Of a DNA stretch of 64,000 nt, positions 17,782 to 25,085 are shown piece by piece; position 1 is the first letter of the stretch, and each line of letters starts with the position of its first letter. The notes under the pieces were generated by a model. It saw only the letters and a list, made by a program, of their open reading frames with translations. It did not search any database and was not told the DNA's origin. The position numbers and the translations under genes were made by a program. Source of the stretch: JBDWFY01 sp039976075 (GTDB lineage: Bacteria > Pseudomonadota > Alphaproteobacteria > Rhizobiales > Stappiaceae); NCBI GenBank assembly GCA_039976075.1, contig JBDWFY010000013.1, forward strand, positions 434,001 to 498,000. The letters run 5' to 3'.

Positions 17782-18834
17782 TTAGCCGTTTCCGATCCGG
17801 TCACCAGCACTGCGCACCCGATCAACCATCTGCATGACATGTTTTACAGGTGTCTGCGGTGTAATTCCATGTCCCAGATTGAACACCAACGGGCCCTTGC
17901 CCAGTTCCTTCAAAATTCTATCCACGCCCTCATCCAGCGCCTCTCCGCCGGCAATCAGCCGCATGGGATCGAGATTTCCCTGAACCGGAATACCCCTCCG
18001 CTGCAACGTCTTTGCAATATCGAATGGCGCGGACCAGTCAAGTCCGACAGCATTGACACCTGTCACCTCTACATATCGTTCAAGGCGGCCGGCTGAGCCC
18101 TTGGGAAAACCAATGATGATTGCATCAGGATGAGTTTTCCGGACACCCTCGACAATCCTCCTGGTCGGTTCAAGACACCAACGTTCAAAGCCCGTTTCAT
18201 CCAGAACACCGGCCCACGTATCAAATATCTGCAGAGCATCGGCACCAGCCTCCAGCTGTCTGCTCAGGTAAGAAATGGAAGCTACTACCAGTTGTTCGAT
18301 GAGAGCATCCATCAATGCGGGTTGCTCAAAAGCACCTATGCGGGCCGCCGTCTGATCCGGTGTCGTATGGCCCGCTACCGTATAGCAGGCAACAGTCCAG
18401 GGCGCGCCACAAAAACCGAGCAAAGTTGTCTTGTCGGGGAGTTCATTTCTAAGTCTGGATAGAATTTCAAATACCGGCTTCAGATGCTCTTGTGCTCTGT
18501 CCAGATCCAGCGCTTCGATCAGATCCTCATGAAGAGGTTCCAGAACGGGTCCTCGTCCTTCCTCAAAACGAACCGGATAACCGATCGCGTCGGGAACAAC
18601 GAAAATGTCGGAGAAAAGGATCGCAGCGTCAAACCCGAATTTCCGGATCGGTTGCAGAGTGACTTCCGTTGCCCTGTCTACATCGTAGCAAAAATTCAAA
18701 AATTCAGGAACCTGGGCTCGTATCTCCCGATACTCCGAAAGATAGCGACCGGCTTGCCGCATCATCCAGATAGGAGGCGGAAAAAGGGGATCACCTTTCA
18801 GTACTTTCAGCACAGCTCTGTTGGTCGAACTCAT
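17782..18834 (-). CDS. hemE: Uroporphyrinogen decarboxylase
   Basis: Decarboxylates the four acetate side chains of uroporphyrinogen III to give coproporphyrinogen III. The 350 residues carry the N-terminal signature PPIWMMRQAGRYLSEYRE, GFCGAPWTVACYTVAGH, and FDTWAG in the middle, with the C-terminal FNLGHGITPQTPVKHV. hemE borders the mapped origin in Caulobacter and in Sinorhizobium meliloti, and here its 5' side faces the predicted origin. hemJ follows directly. Confidence 0.97.
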   Translation of the reverse strand: MSSTNRAVLKVLKGDPLFPPPIWMMRQAGRYLSEYREIRAQVPEFLNFCYDVDRATEVTLQPIRKFGFDAAILFSDIFVVPDAIGYPVRFEEGRGPVLEPLHEDLIEALDLDRAQEHLKPVFEILSRLRNELPDKTTLLGFCGAPWTVACYTVAGHTTPDQTAARIGAFEQPALMDALIEQLVVASISYLSRQLEAGADALQIFDTWAGVLDETGFERWCLEPTRRIVEGVRKTHPDAIIIGFPKGSAGRLERYVEVTGVNAVGLDWSAPFDIAKTLQRRGIPVQGNLDPMRLIAGGEALDEGVDRILKELGKGPLVFNLGHGITPQTPVKHVMQMVDRVRSAGDRIGNG

Positions 18835-18850
18835 CGATGCGAAATCCTTT

Positions 18851-18910
18851 TTCCAATCTTATCTCTAATAAATAGAGAAATGATATTTAGATTTTTTATT
18901 TCTTTTAGGA
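18851..18910. other. AT-rich stretch, candidate DNA unwinding element
   Basis: Forty-eight of 60 bases are A or T, including ATTTTTTATTTCTTTT. It directly adjoins the cluster of DnaA-like boxes, the usual arrangement for origin melting. No gene or clear promoter is seen in it. Confidence 0.6.
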
Positions 18911-18985
18911 AGTGGATAGCCGGGATTAAAACCCATCCACAACCGTCCACATTGTCGCTGCTTGAGATAATTGGAACGTGGATCA
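18911..18985. promoter_or_regulatory. Cluster of four DnaA-like boxes
   Basis: Boxes resembling TTATCCACA: CTATCCACT (minus, 18911-18919), CCATCCACA (plus, 18933-18941), CCGTCCACA (plus, 18943-18951) and TGATCCACG (minus, 18977-18985). The last differs at one base from the TGATCCACA box used by Caulobacter DnaA. None is a perfect E. coli R-box. The call rests on clustering and context. Confidence 0.6.
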
Positions 18986-19019
18986 AAAAAATCTGTCTGC
19001 TGTGGAGCACTGTCAATTA

Positions 19020-19034
19020 TTAACAAAAGGTTAA
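19020..19034. promoter_or_regulatory. CtrA-type box 1 (TTAA-N7-TTAA)
   Basis: TTAACAAAAGGTTAA is an exact TTAA-N7-TTAA match to the site of the cell-cycle regulator CtrA, inside the predicted origin. In Caulobacter such boxes silence the origin in swarmer cells. The ctrA gene is not in this window. Confidence 0.65.
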
Positions 19035-19035
19035 T

Positions 19036-19188
19036 GAATCATGGCAGAGTCCGTAAGGGAGTCTTCTCCTCATGCTGGGGAAGATCACTCTGCGAATCTG
19101 TTAATAAAATATTAACAATTTCCCCTTTTCCCGATTCGCCGCATTGCAAGGATTCATTATCCCGGCAGGATAGTCCTGTTAATGAATC
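19036..19188. other. Cluster of seven GANTC (CcrM methylation) sites
   Basis: GANTC begins at 19036, 19047, 19059, 19094, 19133, 19151 and 19184. Random expectation is about one per 256 bp, so seven in 153 bp is a strong excess. CcrM methylates adenine in GANTC in alphaproteobacteria and marks replication state at the origin. Confidence 0.7.
19101..19115. promoter_or_regulatory. CtrA-type box 2 (TTAA-N7-TTAA)
   Basis: TTAATAAAATATTAA followed by C gives TTAA-N7-TTAAC, the full CtrA consensus, 66 bp from the end of box 1. It could act on the origin or on the ppsR promoter about 155 bp downstream. Confidence 0.68.
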
Positions 19189-19189
19189 C
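19150..19189. repeat. Nested inverted repeat in the predicted origin
   Basis: GGATTCATTA (19150-19159) and TAATGAATCC (19180-19189) are perfect 10-bp inverted repeats, and each holds a GANTC site. Inside is a second hairpin, CAGGA-TAG-TCCTG (19166-19178). GTTAATGAATC also occurs as a direct repeat at 19030-19040 and 19178-19188. It could extrude as a cruciform or lie in the ppsR leader. Confidence 0.75.
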
Positions 19190-19270
19190 GTTATAACGGG
19201 CATGCTTTTCCTCCACTGGTGAGATAGCGTGTTTTTGTCCAACGATATTCACAGCCCTGGGGATGAATTC

Positions 19271-20137
19271 ATGACCGGAAAACGTGCCTTTTTTCATCTT
19301 CATCTGGTGTCCGATTCGACCGGTGAAACACTTTCTACCGTTTCCCGTGCTGCCAGTGCGCGTTACGATGAAGTGGAGGCGATTGAACATATTTATCCGC
19401 TCGTCCGGTCACCGCACCAACTGGACCGTATCGTTGCCGAAGTGAATAATGCACCGGGAATTGTCCTTTATACTCTTGTAGACGACGACCATGCTCATCG
19501 GCTCGAAAACGCTTGCCGGGAGATTTCGGCACCCTGCCTAAATGTTCTGGATCCGATTTACGGGATATTTCAATCTTATCTGAACGTAAAACAGAGCCAC
19601 CGAATTGGTGGGCAGCATGCGTTGGATACGGATTATTTCCAGCGGATCGAAGCACTCAACTATTCAATGCTTCATGATGATGGTCAGATGCCGGGCGATC
19701 TGAATGAAGCAGACGTAGTTCTGGTGGGAATTAGCCGGACATCGAAAACACCGACCTGCATCTATCTGGCAAATCGCGGCATAAAGGCTGCCAACATTCC
19801 CCTGGTACCTTCAAGCCCCCTGCCTCCGGCATTGTTTGAAGTCTCAAGTCCGTTGATTGTCGGACTGGTTGCCAGTGCCCAGCGGATCCAGCATGTGCGG
19901 CAAAATCGATTACTCTCCCATAACGCGCTTGGGCATAATGAATCTTATGTTGATCGGAAGGCAATCTCGCAGGAAATAAATCAGCTGAGGCGTTTGTGCG
20001 CGGAACATGATTGGCCGTTGATTGACGTCACTCGGCGATCAATTGAAGAAACGGCCGCGGCAATTATGGCCGGGCTTAATGATCGACGTCGATCCATTTC
20101 ATTGGATAGCCGAGTTGACAGAGCAGATGATCAGTAG
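19271..20137 (+). CDS. Pyruvate, phosphate dikinase regulatory protein (PPSR/DUF299)
   Basis: Bifunctional ADP-dependent kinase and phosphate-dependent phosphorylase that controls pyruvate phosphate dikinase or PEP synthetase. From ATG 19271 (GGGGAT upstream) it has 288 residues, starting MTGKRAFFHLHLVSDSTGET, and shows the P-loop-like GISRTSKTPTCIYLANRG around 152-169. A GTG 14 codons upstream is possible but lacks a ribosome site. Homologues (RP001) flank the Caulobacter and Rickettsia origins. Its end overlaps or abuts the next gene. Confidence 0.9.
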   Translation: MTGKRAFFHLHLVSDSTGETLSTVSRAASARYDEVEAIEHIYPLVRSPHQLDRIVAEVNNAPGIVLYTLVDDDHAHRLENACREISAPCLNVLDPIYGIFQSYLNVKQSHRIGGQHALDTDYFQRIEALNYSMLHDDGQMPGDLNEADVVLVGISRTSKTPTCIYLANRGIKAANIPLVPSSPLPPALFEVSSPLIVGLVASAQRIQHVRQNRLLSHNALGHNESYVDRKAISQEINQLRRLCAEHDWPLIDVTRRSIEETAAAIMAGLNDRRRSISLDSRVDRADDQ

Positions 20138-20144
20138 GGGTTTG

Positions 20145-20741
20145 ATGGAAAAAATAATTCTTGCGAGCGGTAGTAAAGTGCGTGCTGACCTGATGAAAGG
20201 GGCCGGACTTTCTTTTGATATCAAACCCGCCGATATAGATGAACGAGCGGTGGAAGCTGCTCTCACCGTCGATGAAATGGTGCCCGAAGACATAGCCTCC
20301 ATCCTGGCGCAGTCCAAGGCGGAACAAATATCTGACATCTTCCCCGAAGCAACGATTGTTGGTGCAGATCAGGTATTGGCTTTGGGAGATGAACGGTTCA
20401 ACAAACCTGCTGATATGGAAGCAGCCCGCCGACAATTGCTGGCTCTTTCGGGCAAGACACACACACTTCATTCTGCTGTCGTCTGTGTAAAAAACGGCAA
20501 GACCGTCTGGCGTCATGTCTCTAGTGCACATCTGACGATGCGGGCCTTTGACGGCGTATTTGTCGGAAGATACTTGGCCAAGGCAGGAAAAACGGCCTTG
20601 CAGAGTGTTGGATGCTATCAACTTGAAGGGCTTGGGATACAGCTCTTTGAGCGATTGGAAGGCGACTATTTTACAATTTTGGGAATGCCGATGCTGCCCC
20701 TACTGGCATTTTTGAGAAATCAGAAACTGCTGGAGGCATGA
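20145..20741 (+). CDS. maf: Maf-family nucleoside triphosphate pyrophosphatase
   Basis: House-cleaning pyrophosphatase that hydrolyses non-canonical or modified nucleotides. The 198 residues start MEKIILASGSKVRADLMKGAG, a Maf motif with the basic R of the SxxR box, then VGADQVLALGDERFNKP, LSGKTHTLHSAVV and CYQLEGLGIQLFERLEGDY. AGGGG precedes ATG 20145; ATG 20127, overlapping ppsR by 11 bp, is an alternative start. Substrate subgroup cannot be set from sequence alone. Second gene of the ppsR-maf-aroE-coaE-dnaQ run. Confidence 0.88.
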   Translation: MEKIILASGSKVRADLMKGAGLSFDIKPADIDERAVEAALTVDEMVPEDIASILAQSKAEQISDIFPEATIVGADQVLALGDERFNKPADMEAARRQLLALSGKTHTLHSAVVCVKNGKTVWRHVSSAHLTMRAFDGVFVGRYLAKAGKTALQSVGCYQLEGLGIQLFERLEGDYFTILGMPMLPLLAFLRNQKLLEA

Positions 20742-20745
20742 CCAG

Positions 20746-21591
20746 ATGGTAGATCATTTCATTCAAGCGGGTGTCATCGGGTGGCCCATTGCTCACTCAC
20801 GCTCCCCGATCATTCATCGATATTGGCTGAAAGAGCTGGGAATCGCAGGTGACTACAAACCGATAGCTGTTTCGCCGGAAGAAATAGAACCATTTTTCCA
20901 GCAGTTTCCGAGCAGTGGTCTGAAAGGTGCCAACGTCACTATTCCGCATAAAGAAGTTGCTTTGAGTGCCTGTCATGACGTTAACAACGTCGCCCGGAAA
21001 ATAGGGGCGGTGAATACAGTATGGCTGGAGGATGAACGACTTCTGGGGACCAATACCGACGCTTATGGATTTACCGCCAATATGGATGACCGGGCCCCTG
21101 GATGGAATTTGAATCCCGGTGCGGCGATTATTTTGGGGGCAGGGGGTGCTTCGCGGGCGATAATCTGGTCGCTTCTATCTTCTGGATTTGATCCCATTCA
21201 TATCGTCAACCGAACAGTGTCCAGAGGACAAGTTTTGGCAGACCAGTTTGGACCACGGGTTCGCGCTCATGAATGGAATGAAATTGGATCGCTGCTCCCA
21301 TCGGCAAGTTTGCTGGTCAACAGCACCTCCCTGGGCATGAAGGGGCAAGATCCTCTGGCCATCGATCTGGCGTCTCTTCCGGATACTGCGGTGGTCGCGG
21401 ATATCGTCTATGTGCCCTTGAAAACTGATTTGCTGCGCCGGGCAGAAAGCAGAGGTCTTCAGACAGTCGATGGCTTGGGTATGCTGCTTCACCAGGCGGT
21501 TCCGGGATTCGAAAGATGGTTTGGCAAACGGCCGGTGGTGACGGAGAATTTGCGGAAACTTATTTTAACGGATCTGGGAGAGCCATCATGA
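20746..21591 (+). CDS. aroE: Shikimate dehydrogenase
   Basis: NADPH-dependent reduction of 3-dehydroshikimate to shikimate in aromatic amino acid synthesis. The 281 residues have the substrate-binding SRSPIIHRYWLKEL, the catalytic-lysine motif GANVTIPHKE, TNTDAYGF, and the nucleotide-binding IILGAGGASRAIIWSL followed by NRTVSRGQ. Its TGA overlaps the coaE ATG (ATGA). Length and motifs are normal for AroE proper rather than a paralogue. Confidence 0.96.
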   Translation: MVDHFIQAGVIGWPIAHSRSPIIHRYWLKELGIAGDYKPIAVSPEEIEPFFQQFPSSGLKGANVTIPHKEVALSACHDVNNVARKIGAVNTVWLEDERLLGTNTDAYGFTANMDDRAPGWNLNPGAAIILGAGGASRAIIWSLLSSGFDPIHIVNRTVSRGQVLADQFGPRVRAHEWNEIGSLLPSASLLVNSTSLGMKGQDPLAIDLASLPDTAVVADIVYVPLKTDLLRRAESRGLQTVDGLGMLLHQAVPGFERWFGKRPVVTENLRKLILTDLGEPS

Positions 21592-22184
21592 TTGTTGCCG
21601 GTCTGACCGGTTCAATCGGAATGGGAAAATCAACGACGGCGGCCATGTTCCGTCGACTTGGCTGTCCCGTTTACGATGCAGATGCCACGGTGCACGATCT
21701 TTACAAGGGTGAAGCCGTGGCAACTATTGAGGCAGCGTTTCCCGGAACAACGAAAAATGGCCAGGTCGATCGGAAGCTTTTAAGTGCGCGTGTGCTGAAT
21801 GATGCGGTTGCGATGAAACTTCTTGAATCGATTGTTCACCCCCTGGTTCGTAAATCGGAACAGGCCTTTCTTGAAAGGGCCCGGGCTGAAGGGCAGCAAG
21901 TCGTTGTTCTGGATATTCCATTACTATTTGAAACCGGTGGGGAAAATCGAGTCGATGCCGTGATTGTTGTCACAGCAAGCCCGGAATTACAGCGTGAACG
22001 CGTCATGGCGCGTGAGGGGATGACGGAGGAGATGTTTTCCGCAATTGTTGCAAAACAGGTGCCGGATAGTGAAAAACGTGAGCGAGCTCATTTTCTCGTT
22101 CATACGGACCACGGTATTGAAGCAGCTGAACGGCAGGTCGCAGATATCTTGCGTGAATTGATCGGAATGACGGGGAAAACATAA
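21588..22184 (+). CDS. coaE: Dephospho-CoA kinase
   Basis: Last step of coenzyme A synthesis: phosphorylates the 3'-hydroxyl of dephospho-CoA. The 198 residues begin MIVAGLTGSIGMGKSTTAAMF, a P-loop at the N-terminus, with CPVYDADATVHDLY and VLDIPLLFETG, both CoaE hallmarks. The ATG overlaps the aroE stop; an open frame 24 codons further upstream has no family similarity. The aroE-coaE-dnaQ order is a common alphaproteobacterial arrangement. Confidence 0.95.
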   Translation: MIVAGLTGSIGMGKSTTAAMFRRLGCPVYDADATVHDLYKGEAVATIEAAFPGTTKNGQVDRKLLSARVLNDAVAMKLLESIVHPLVRKSEQAFLERARAEGQQVVVLDIPLLFETGGENRVDAVIVVTASPELQRERVMAREGMTEEMFSAIVAKQVPDSEKRERAHFLVHTDHGIEAAERQVADILRELIGMTGKT

Positions 22185-22273
22185 TCGCCAGCTTGCGGTT
22201 CCTTGGACTTCACTCGAGATTGAATGTCAGAATGGACCGCTGGAAGCGTCGTATTTGAGAGGTTGATATCGCG

Positions 22274-22978
22274 GTGCGGGAAATTGTGCTTGATACGGAA
22301 ACGACTGGCTTTGATCCGCATACGGGTGATCGTCTGGTCGAAATTGGGTGCGTTGAGATGCTCAATCACATCCCAACCGGCGAAGTCCATCACGTCTATA
22401 TCAATCCTGAGCGGGACATGCCGCAATCCGCTTTTGAAGTGCATGGACTGTCGGAGGAGTTTCTATCTGACAAGCCGTTGTTCAAAGATGTCGCAGAGGC
22501 CTTTCGGACATTTGTCGGTGAGGGCACACTTGTTATTCACAATGCCTCGTTCGACATGAACTTTTTGAACGCTGAGCTGAAATGGATTGGTTACGACGCG
22601 ATTCCAGATAGCCAGGTGCTTGATACACTCGCGCTTGCCAGGCGAAAACATCCGGCGGGACCCAACTCCCTGGACGCACTGTGTTCGCGGTATGGCATTG
22701 ATAATAGCCGGCGGACGAAACACGGCGCGTTGCTTGATGCCGAACTTCTGGCTGAAGTCTATATTGAACTGATTGGCGGCAAACAGACCGCGCTTGGTCT
22801 GATGCCGGAAGATGAACAAGATGCCGGTGATTTATATACAGGCGCGGCGAAGGTGAAGAAAACAGCCAGGGCACGCCCAACGCCGTTACAACCGCGCATA
22901 TCAGCTGAAGAAGAAGCCGCCCACGCCGCGTTTATCAAGGGAATGGGCGAAGATGCACTCTGGTTGAAAACCAAATAG
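22274..22978 (+). CDS. dnaQ: DNA polymerase III epsilon subunit (3'-5' proofreading exonuclease)
   Basis: Proofreading subunit of the replicative polymerase. The 234 residues carry the DEDDh exonuclease motifs: VLDTETTGFDP at about 5-15, VIHNASFDMNFLNAEL in the middle, and RTKHGALLDAELLAEVY. The start is GTG at 22274, 89 bp after coaE. The C-terminal tail, after a Lys/Arg/Pro linker, is where the polymerase alpha contact is expected. It ends 15 bp from the convergent dehydrogenase gene. Confidence 0.95.
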   Translation: MREIVLDTETTGFDPHTGDRLVEIGCVEMLNHIPTGEVHHVYINPERDMPQSAFEVHGLSEEFLSDKPLFKDVAEAFRTFVGEGTLVIHNASFDMNFLNAELKWIGYDAIPDSQVLDTLALARRKHPAGPNSLDALCSRYGIDNSRRTKHGALLDAELLAEVYIELIGGKQTALGLMPEDEQDAGDLYTGAAKVKKTARARPTPLQPRISAEEEAAHAAFIKGMGEDALWLKTK

Positions 22979-22993
22979 TTTTTTCAAAAAACC

Positions 22994-23980
22994 TCAGAGC
23001 ATCGAGGGTAAAACGCGGTCAGGCGGCTGATGCCCATCCATGTATGTTTTGATATTGATGATAACTTTTTCGCCCATATCAATTCGGCCCTCAATCGTAG
23101 CCGAGCCCATATGAGGCAGCAACACAACTCTATCGGATTTCATTAATTTGGGATTTACCGCTGGCTCATGTTCGAAAACATCCAGGCCAGCGCCAGCAAT
23201 CTCACCCGATTCCAGCAAGCGAACAAGAGCATTCTCATCAACGATCTCACCCCGAGCCGTGTTCAGAATGTAAGCGTCTTCCTTTAGAAGCTTCAAACGG
23301 CGGGCTGAAAGCAGATGATAGGTGGCCGGTGTGTGCGGGCAGTGGACCGAAATGACATCCATCCGGGCGAGCATTTGATCGAGACTCTCCCAATAGGTCG
23401 CTTCGAGTTGTTCCTCCATGTCCGTACTCAGGCGTCGGCGGTTGTGATAGTGGATCGACATGCCGAACGCCTTGGCCCTGCGCGCCACGGCCTGGCCGAT
23501 CCGTCCCATGCCGATGATGCCCAGGCGTTTGCCCCAGATCCGATGGCCCAGCATCCAGGTGGGTGACCATCCGTTCCACTTTTCTTCTTCAATTATCTTG
23601 ATACCGTCAGCCAAGCGTCGGGGAACGGCGAGCAGAAGAGCCATCGTCATATCTGCAGTATCTTCAGTCAGGACGCCGGGAGTGTTGGTGACCGCGATAC
23701 CGCGATTGTTGGCGGTGATAACATCGATATTGTCGACACCATTACCGAAATTTGCAATCAGTTTCAGTTTTGGTCCGGCTTGGGAAAGAATGGCAGAATC
23801 GATTCTGTCGGTGACCGTGGGAACCAGCACTTCCGCATTTTTGACCGCCTCGACCAGTTCAGCCTGGCTCATTTGTTTGTCGCTGTCATTGAGCTGCGCG
23901 TCAAAAAGTTCGCGCATGCGTGTTTCAACGACCTCGGGCAGTTTTCGAGTGACAATCACCACTGGCTTTTTGTTTGGCAT
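22994..23980 (-). CDS. D-isomer-specific 2-hydroxyacid dehydrogenase (glyoxylate reductase-like)
   Basis: NAD(P)H-dependent reduction of a 2-oxoacid such as glyoxylate or hydroxypyruvate. The 328 residues show ANFGNGVDNIDV, the nucleotide-binding GIIGMGRIGQAVARRA, the arginine-containing NTARGEIVDENAL, a glutamate in the DVFEHEP block and the catalytic histidine in LLPHMGSAT. It resembles GyaR-type enzymes, but substrate choice cannot be read from the sequence. Convergent with dnaQ, divergent from the SH3-domain gene. Confidence 0.88.
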   Translation of the reverse strand: MPNKKPVVIVTRKLPEVVETRMRELFDAQLNDSDKQMSQAELVEAVKNAEVLVPTVTDRIDSAILSQAGPKLKLIANFGNGVDNIDVITANNRGIAVTNTPGVLTEDTADMTMALLLAVPRRLADGIKIIEEEKWNGWSPTWMLGHRIWGKRLGIIGMGRIGQAVARRAKAFGMSIHYHNRRRLSTDMEEQLEATYWESLDQMLARMDVISVHCPHTPATYHLLSARRLKLLKEDAYILNTARGEIVDENALVRLLESGEIAGAGLDVFEHEPAVNPKLMKSDRVVLLPHMGSATIEGRIDMGEKVIINIKTYMDGHQPPDRVLPSML

Positions 23981-24225
23981 AACTATCCCGCCTTTAACGC
24001 CTGCTGAACCACAGCATTTTTAGTCGATGCGTTCTATGATGTTCACCACTGCACATCAACGCTGACTGTTTTCCTACCTAGAAGGACGGGCGGATACAAG
24101 AGAGAGGATTGATCTTGAGCCGAATGGCTAATAAATCTGCCTATAAATTACGATTCCGAACCACCGCTGACGGCATCGGCAGGGCGATCAGGCTATGCGG
24201 GCAATTGAATAGGATCAATCCTGTC

Positions 24226-24777
24226 ATGAAACATCTGAAATTTTGCAACGGCAAATATTATGGGACACTATCCGTCATACTTCTTGCGTTCGCATTTTTT
24301 CTGAACCTGTCACTCAGCTCTTCAGAGGCGCAAAGTGGTAAAACCGGAGCGAGTGGATTACCGATACCCCGATTTGTGAGCCTGAAATCCGATCGGGTTA
24401 ATGTTCGAATTGGACCAAGTCGGGATTACGAAATTGCCTGGACGTTTGTGCGATCGGGTTTGCCGGTTGAGATTATCCAGGAATTTGATAATTGGCGGCG
24501 TATACGGGATTGGGAAGGATCGGAAGGCTGGGTCTTTCACAGTCTTCTCTCCGGACGTCGGACAGCATTGGTCAAGCCCTGGGAAGAGTCCGGAAATGTT
24601 CCCATTCGGGTTACTCCCAATTCCAACGCACCGATCATCGCCGAGGTTGAGCCGAATGTATTGGCCAGCGTCAGCGAGTGCGAAGTTGGTTGGTGCAAGT
24701 TATCCGGATCGGATTGGAGCGGTTGGATCGATCAGTCGCGTCTTTTCGGAATTTATCCCGATGAGTCCTTCAATTAG
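24226..24777 (+). CDS. Secreted bacterial-SH3-domain protein
   Basis: Predicted periplasmic protein of 183 residues. The chosen ATG is followed by a basic stretch and a hydrophobic core (TLSVILLAFAFFLNLSL) with likely cleavage after SEA (A35). Two SH3-like repeats follow: LKSDRVNVRIGPSRDYEIAWTF...GWVFHSLLSG, and VPIRVTPNSNAPIIAEV...SGWIDQSRLFG. Such domains often bind cell-wall peptides, but no partner is apparent. The frame is open to 24109, giving a possible 39-residue extension. The stop codon TAG is made with the first bases of a palindromic repeat. Confidence 0.8.
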   Translation: MKHLKFCNGKYYGTLSVILLAFAFFLNLSLSSSEAQSGKTGASGLPIPRFVSLKSDRVNVRIGPSRDYEIAWTFVRSGLPVEIIQEFDNWRRIRDWEGSEGWVFHSLLSGRRTALVKPWEESGNVPIRVTPNSNAPIIAEVEPNVLASVSECEVGWCKLSGSDWSGWIDQSRLFGIYPDESFN

Positions 24778-24878
24778 AGCATTTCTTGCGATTGTTGAAT
24801 CGCAAGAAATGCTCCAAGTCTTTGTTTTGTCGCGTATCCTTATCGAAAAGGTGTTTCACCCTTTCCGGGATACGCTGT
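24776..24878 (+). repeat. Interspersed palindromic repeat, copy A
   Basis: A perfect 17-bp inverted repeat (24777-24793 and 24798-24814, loop GTTG) is followed by a 31-base core (24814-24844, containing CTTTGTTTTGTCGCGTATCC) and a second hairpin whose arms GCGTATCC/GGATACGC lie at 24832-24839 and 24868-24875. Copies B (35.1 kb) and C (48.7 kb) share the core at 27 and 28 of 31 bases. The layout resembles intergenic mosaic repeats of rhizobia. Confidence 0.85.
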
Positions 24879-25020
24879 AGCGCATACCGCAAACATTCGA
24901 GAACCTGAGTTGTCGCGCATAGGAAATAAGTTGGAGCACCATTGCGCCAGGGGCAGGTGAGGAAACAAACATCCTCTGCAATGCCTGTCGTTCGATGATT
25001 GGAATAATTGCTCAAGATAC

Positions 25021-25046
25021 AAAAAACCCGGGGTTTTAGCCCCGGG
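25021..25046 (-). terminator. Rho-independent terminator of the fabA-fabB-fabI operon
   Basis: On the minus strand CCCGGGG (25046-25040) and CCCCGGG (25033-25027) form a perfect 7-bp GC stem with a six-base loop, followed directly by six T. It lies about 40 bp past the fabI stop. Confidence 0.93.
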
Positions 25047-25085
25047 AATGTTTGACAGTTCCACAGTCTTTATCTCAATCGAAAC

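Larger units (their letters stand above)
18835..19270. other. Predicted chromosomal replication origin (oriC)
   Basis: The 436-bp gap between divergent hemE and ppsR has no credible gene. It has a stretch at 18851-18910 that is 80% A+T (a possible unwinding element), a cluster of DnaA-like TCCAC boxes at 18911-18985, two TTAA-N7-TTAA CtrA-type boxes, seven GANTC sites between 19036 and 19188, and a nested inverted repeat at 19150-19189. The hemE/ppsR (RP001) flanks are those of the Caulobacter origin. Genes on both sides point away from it, and parS sites lie 5-9 kb away. Confidence 0.85.

Noticed and set aside
22979..22993. GTTTTTTCAAAAAAC between dnaQ and the dehydrogenase gene as a terminator
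   Set aside because: The pairing is only A-T and too weak to call a terminator.
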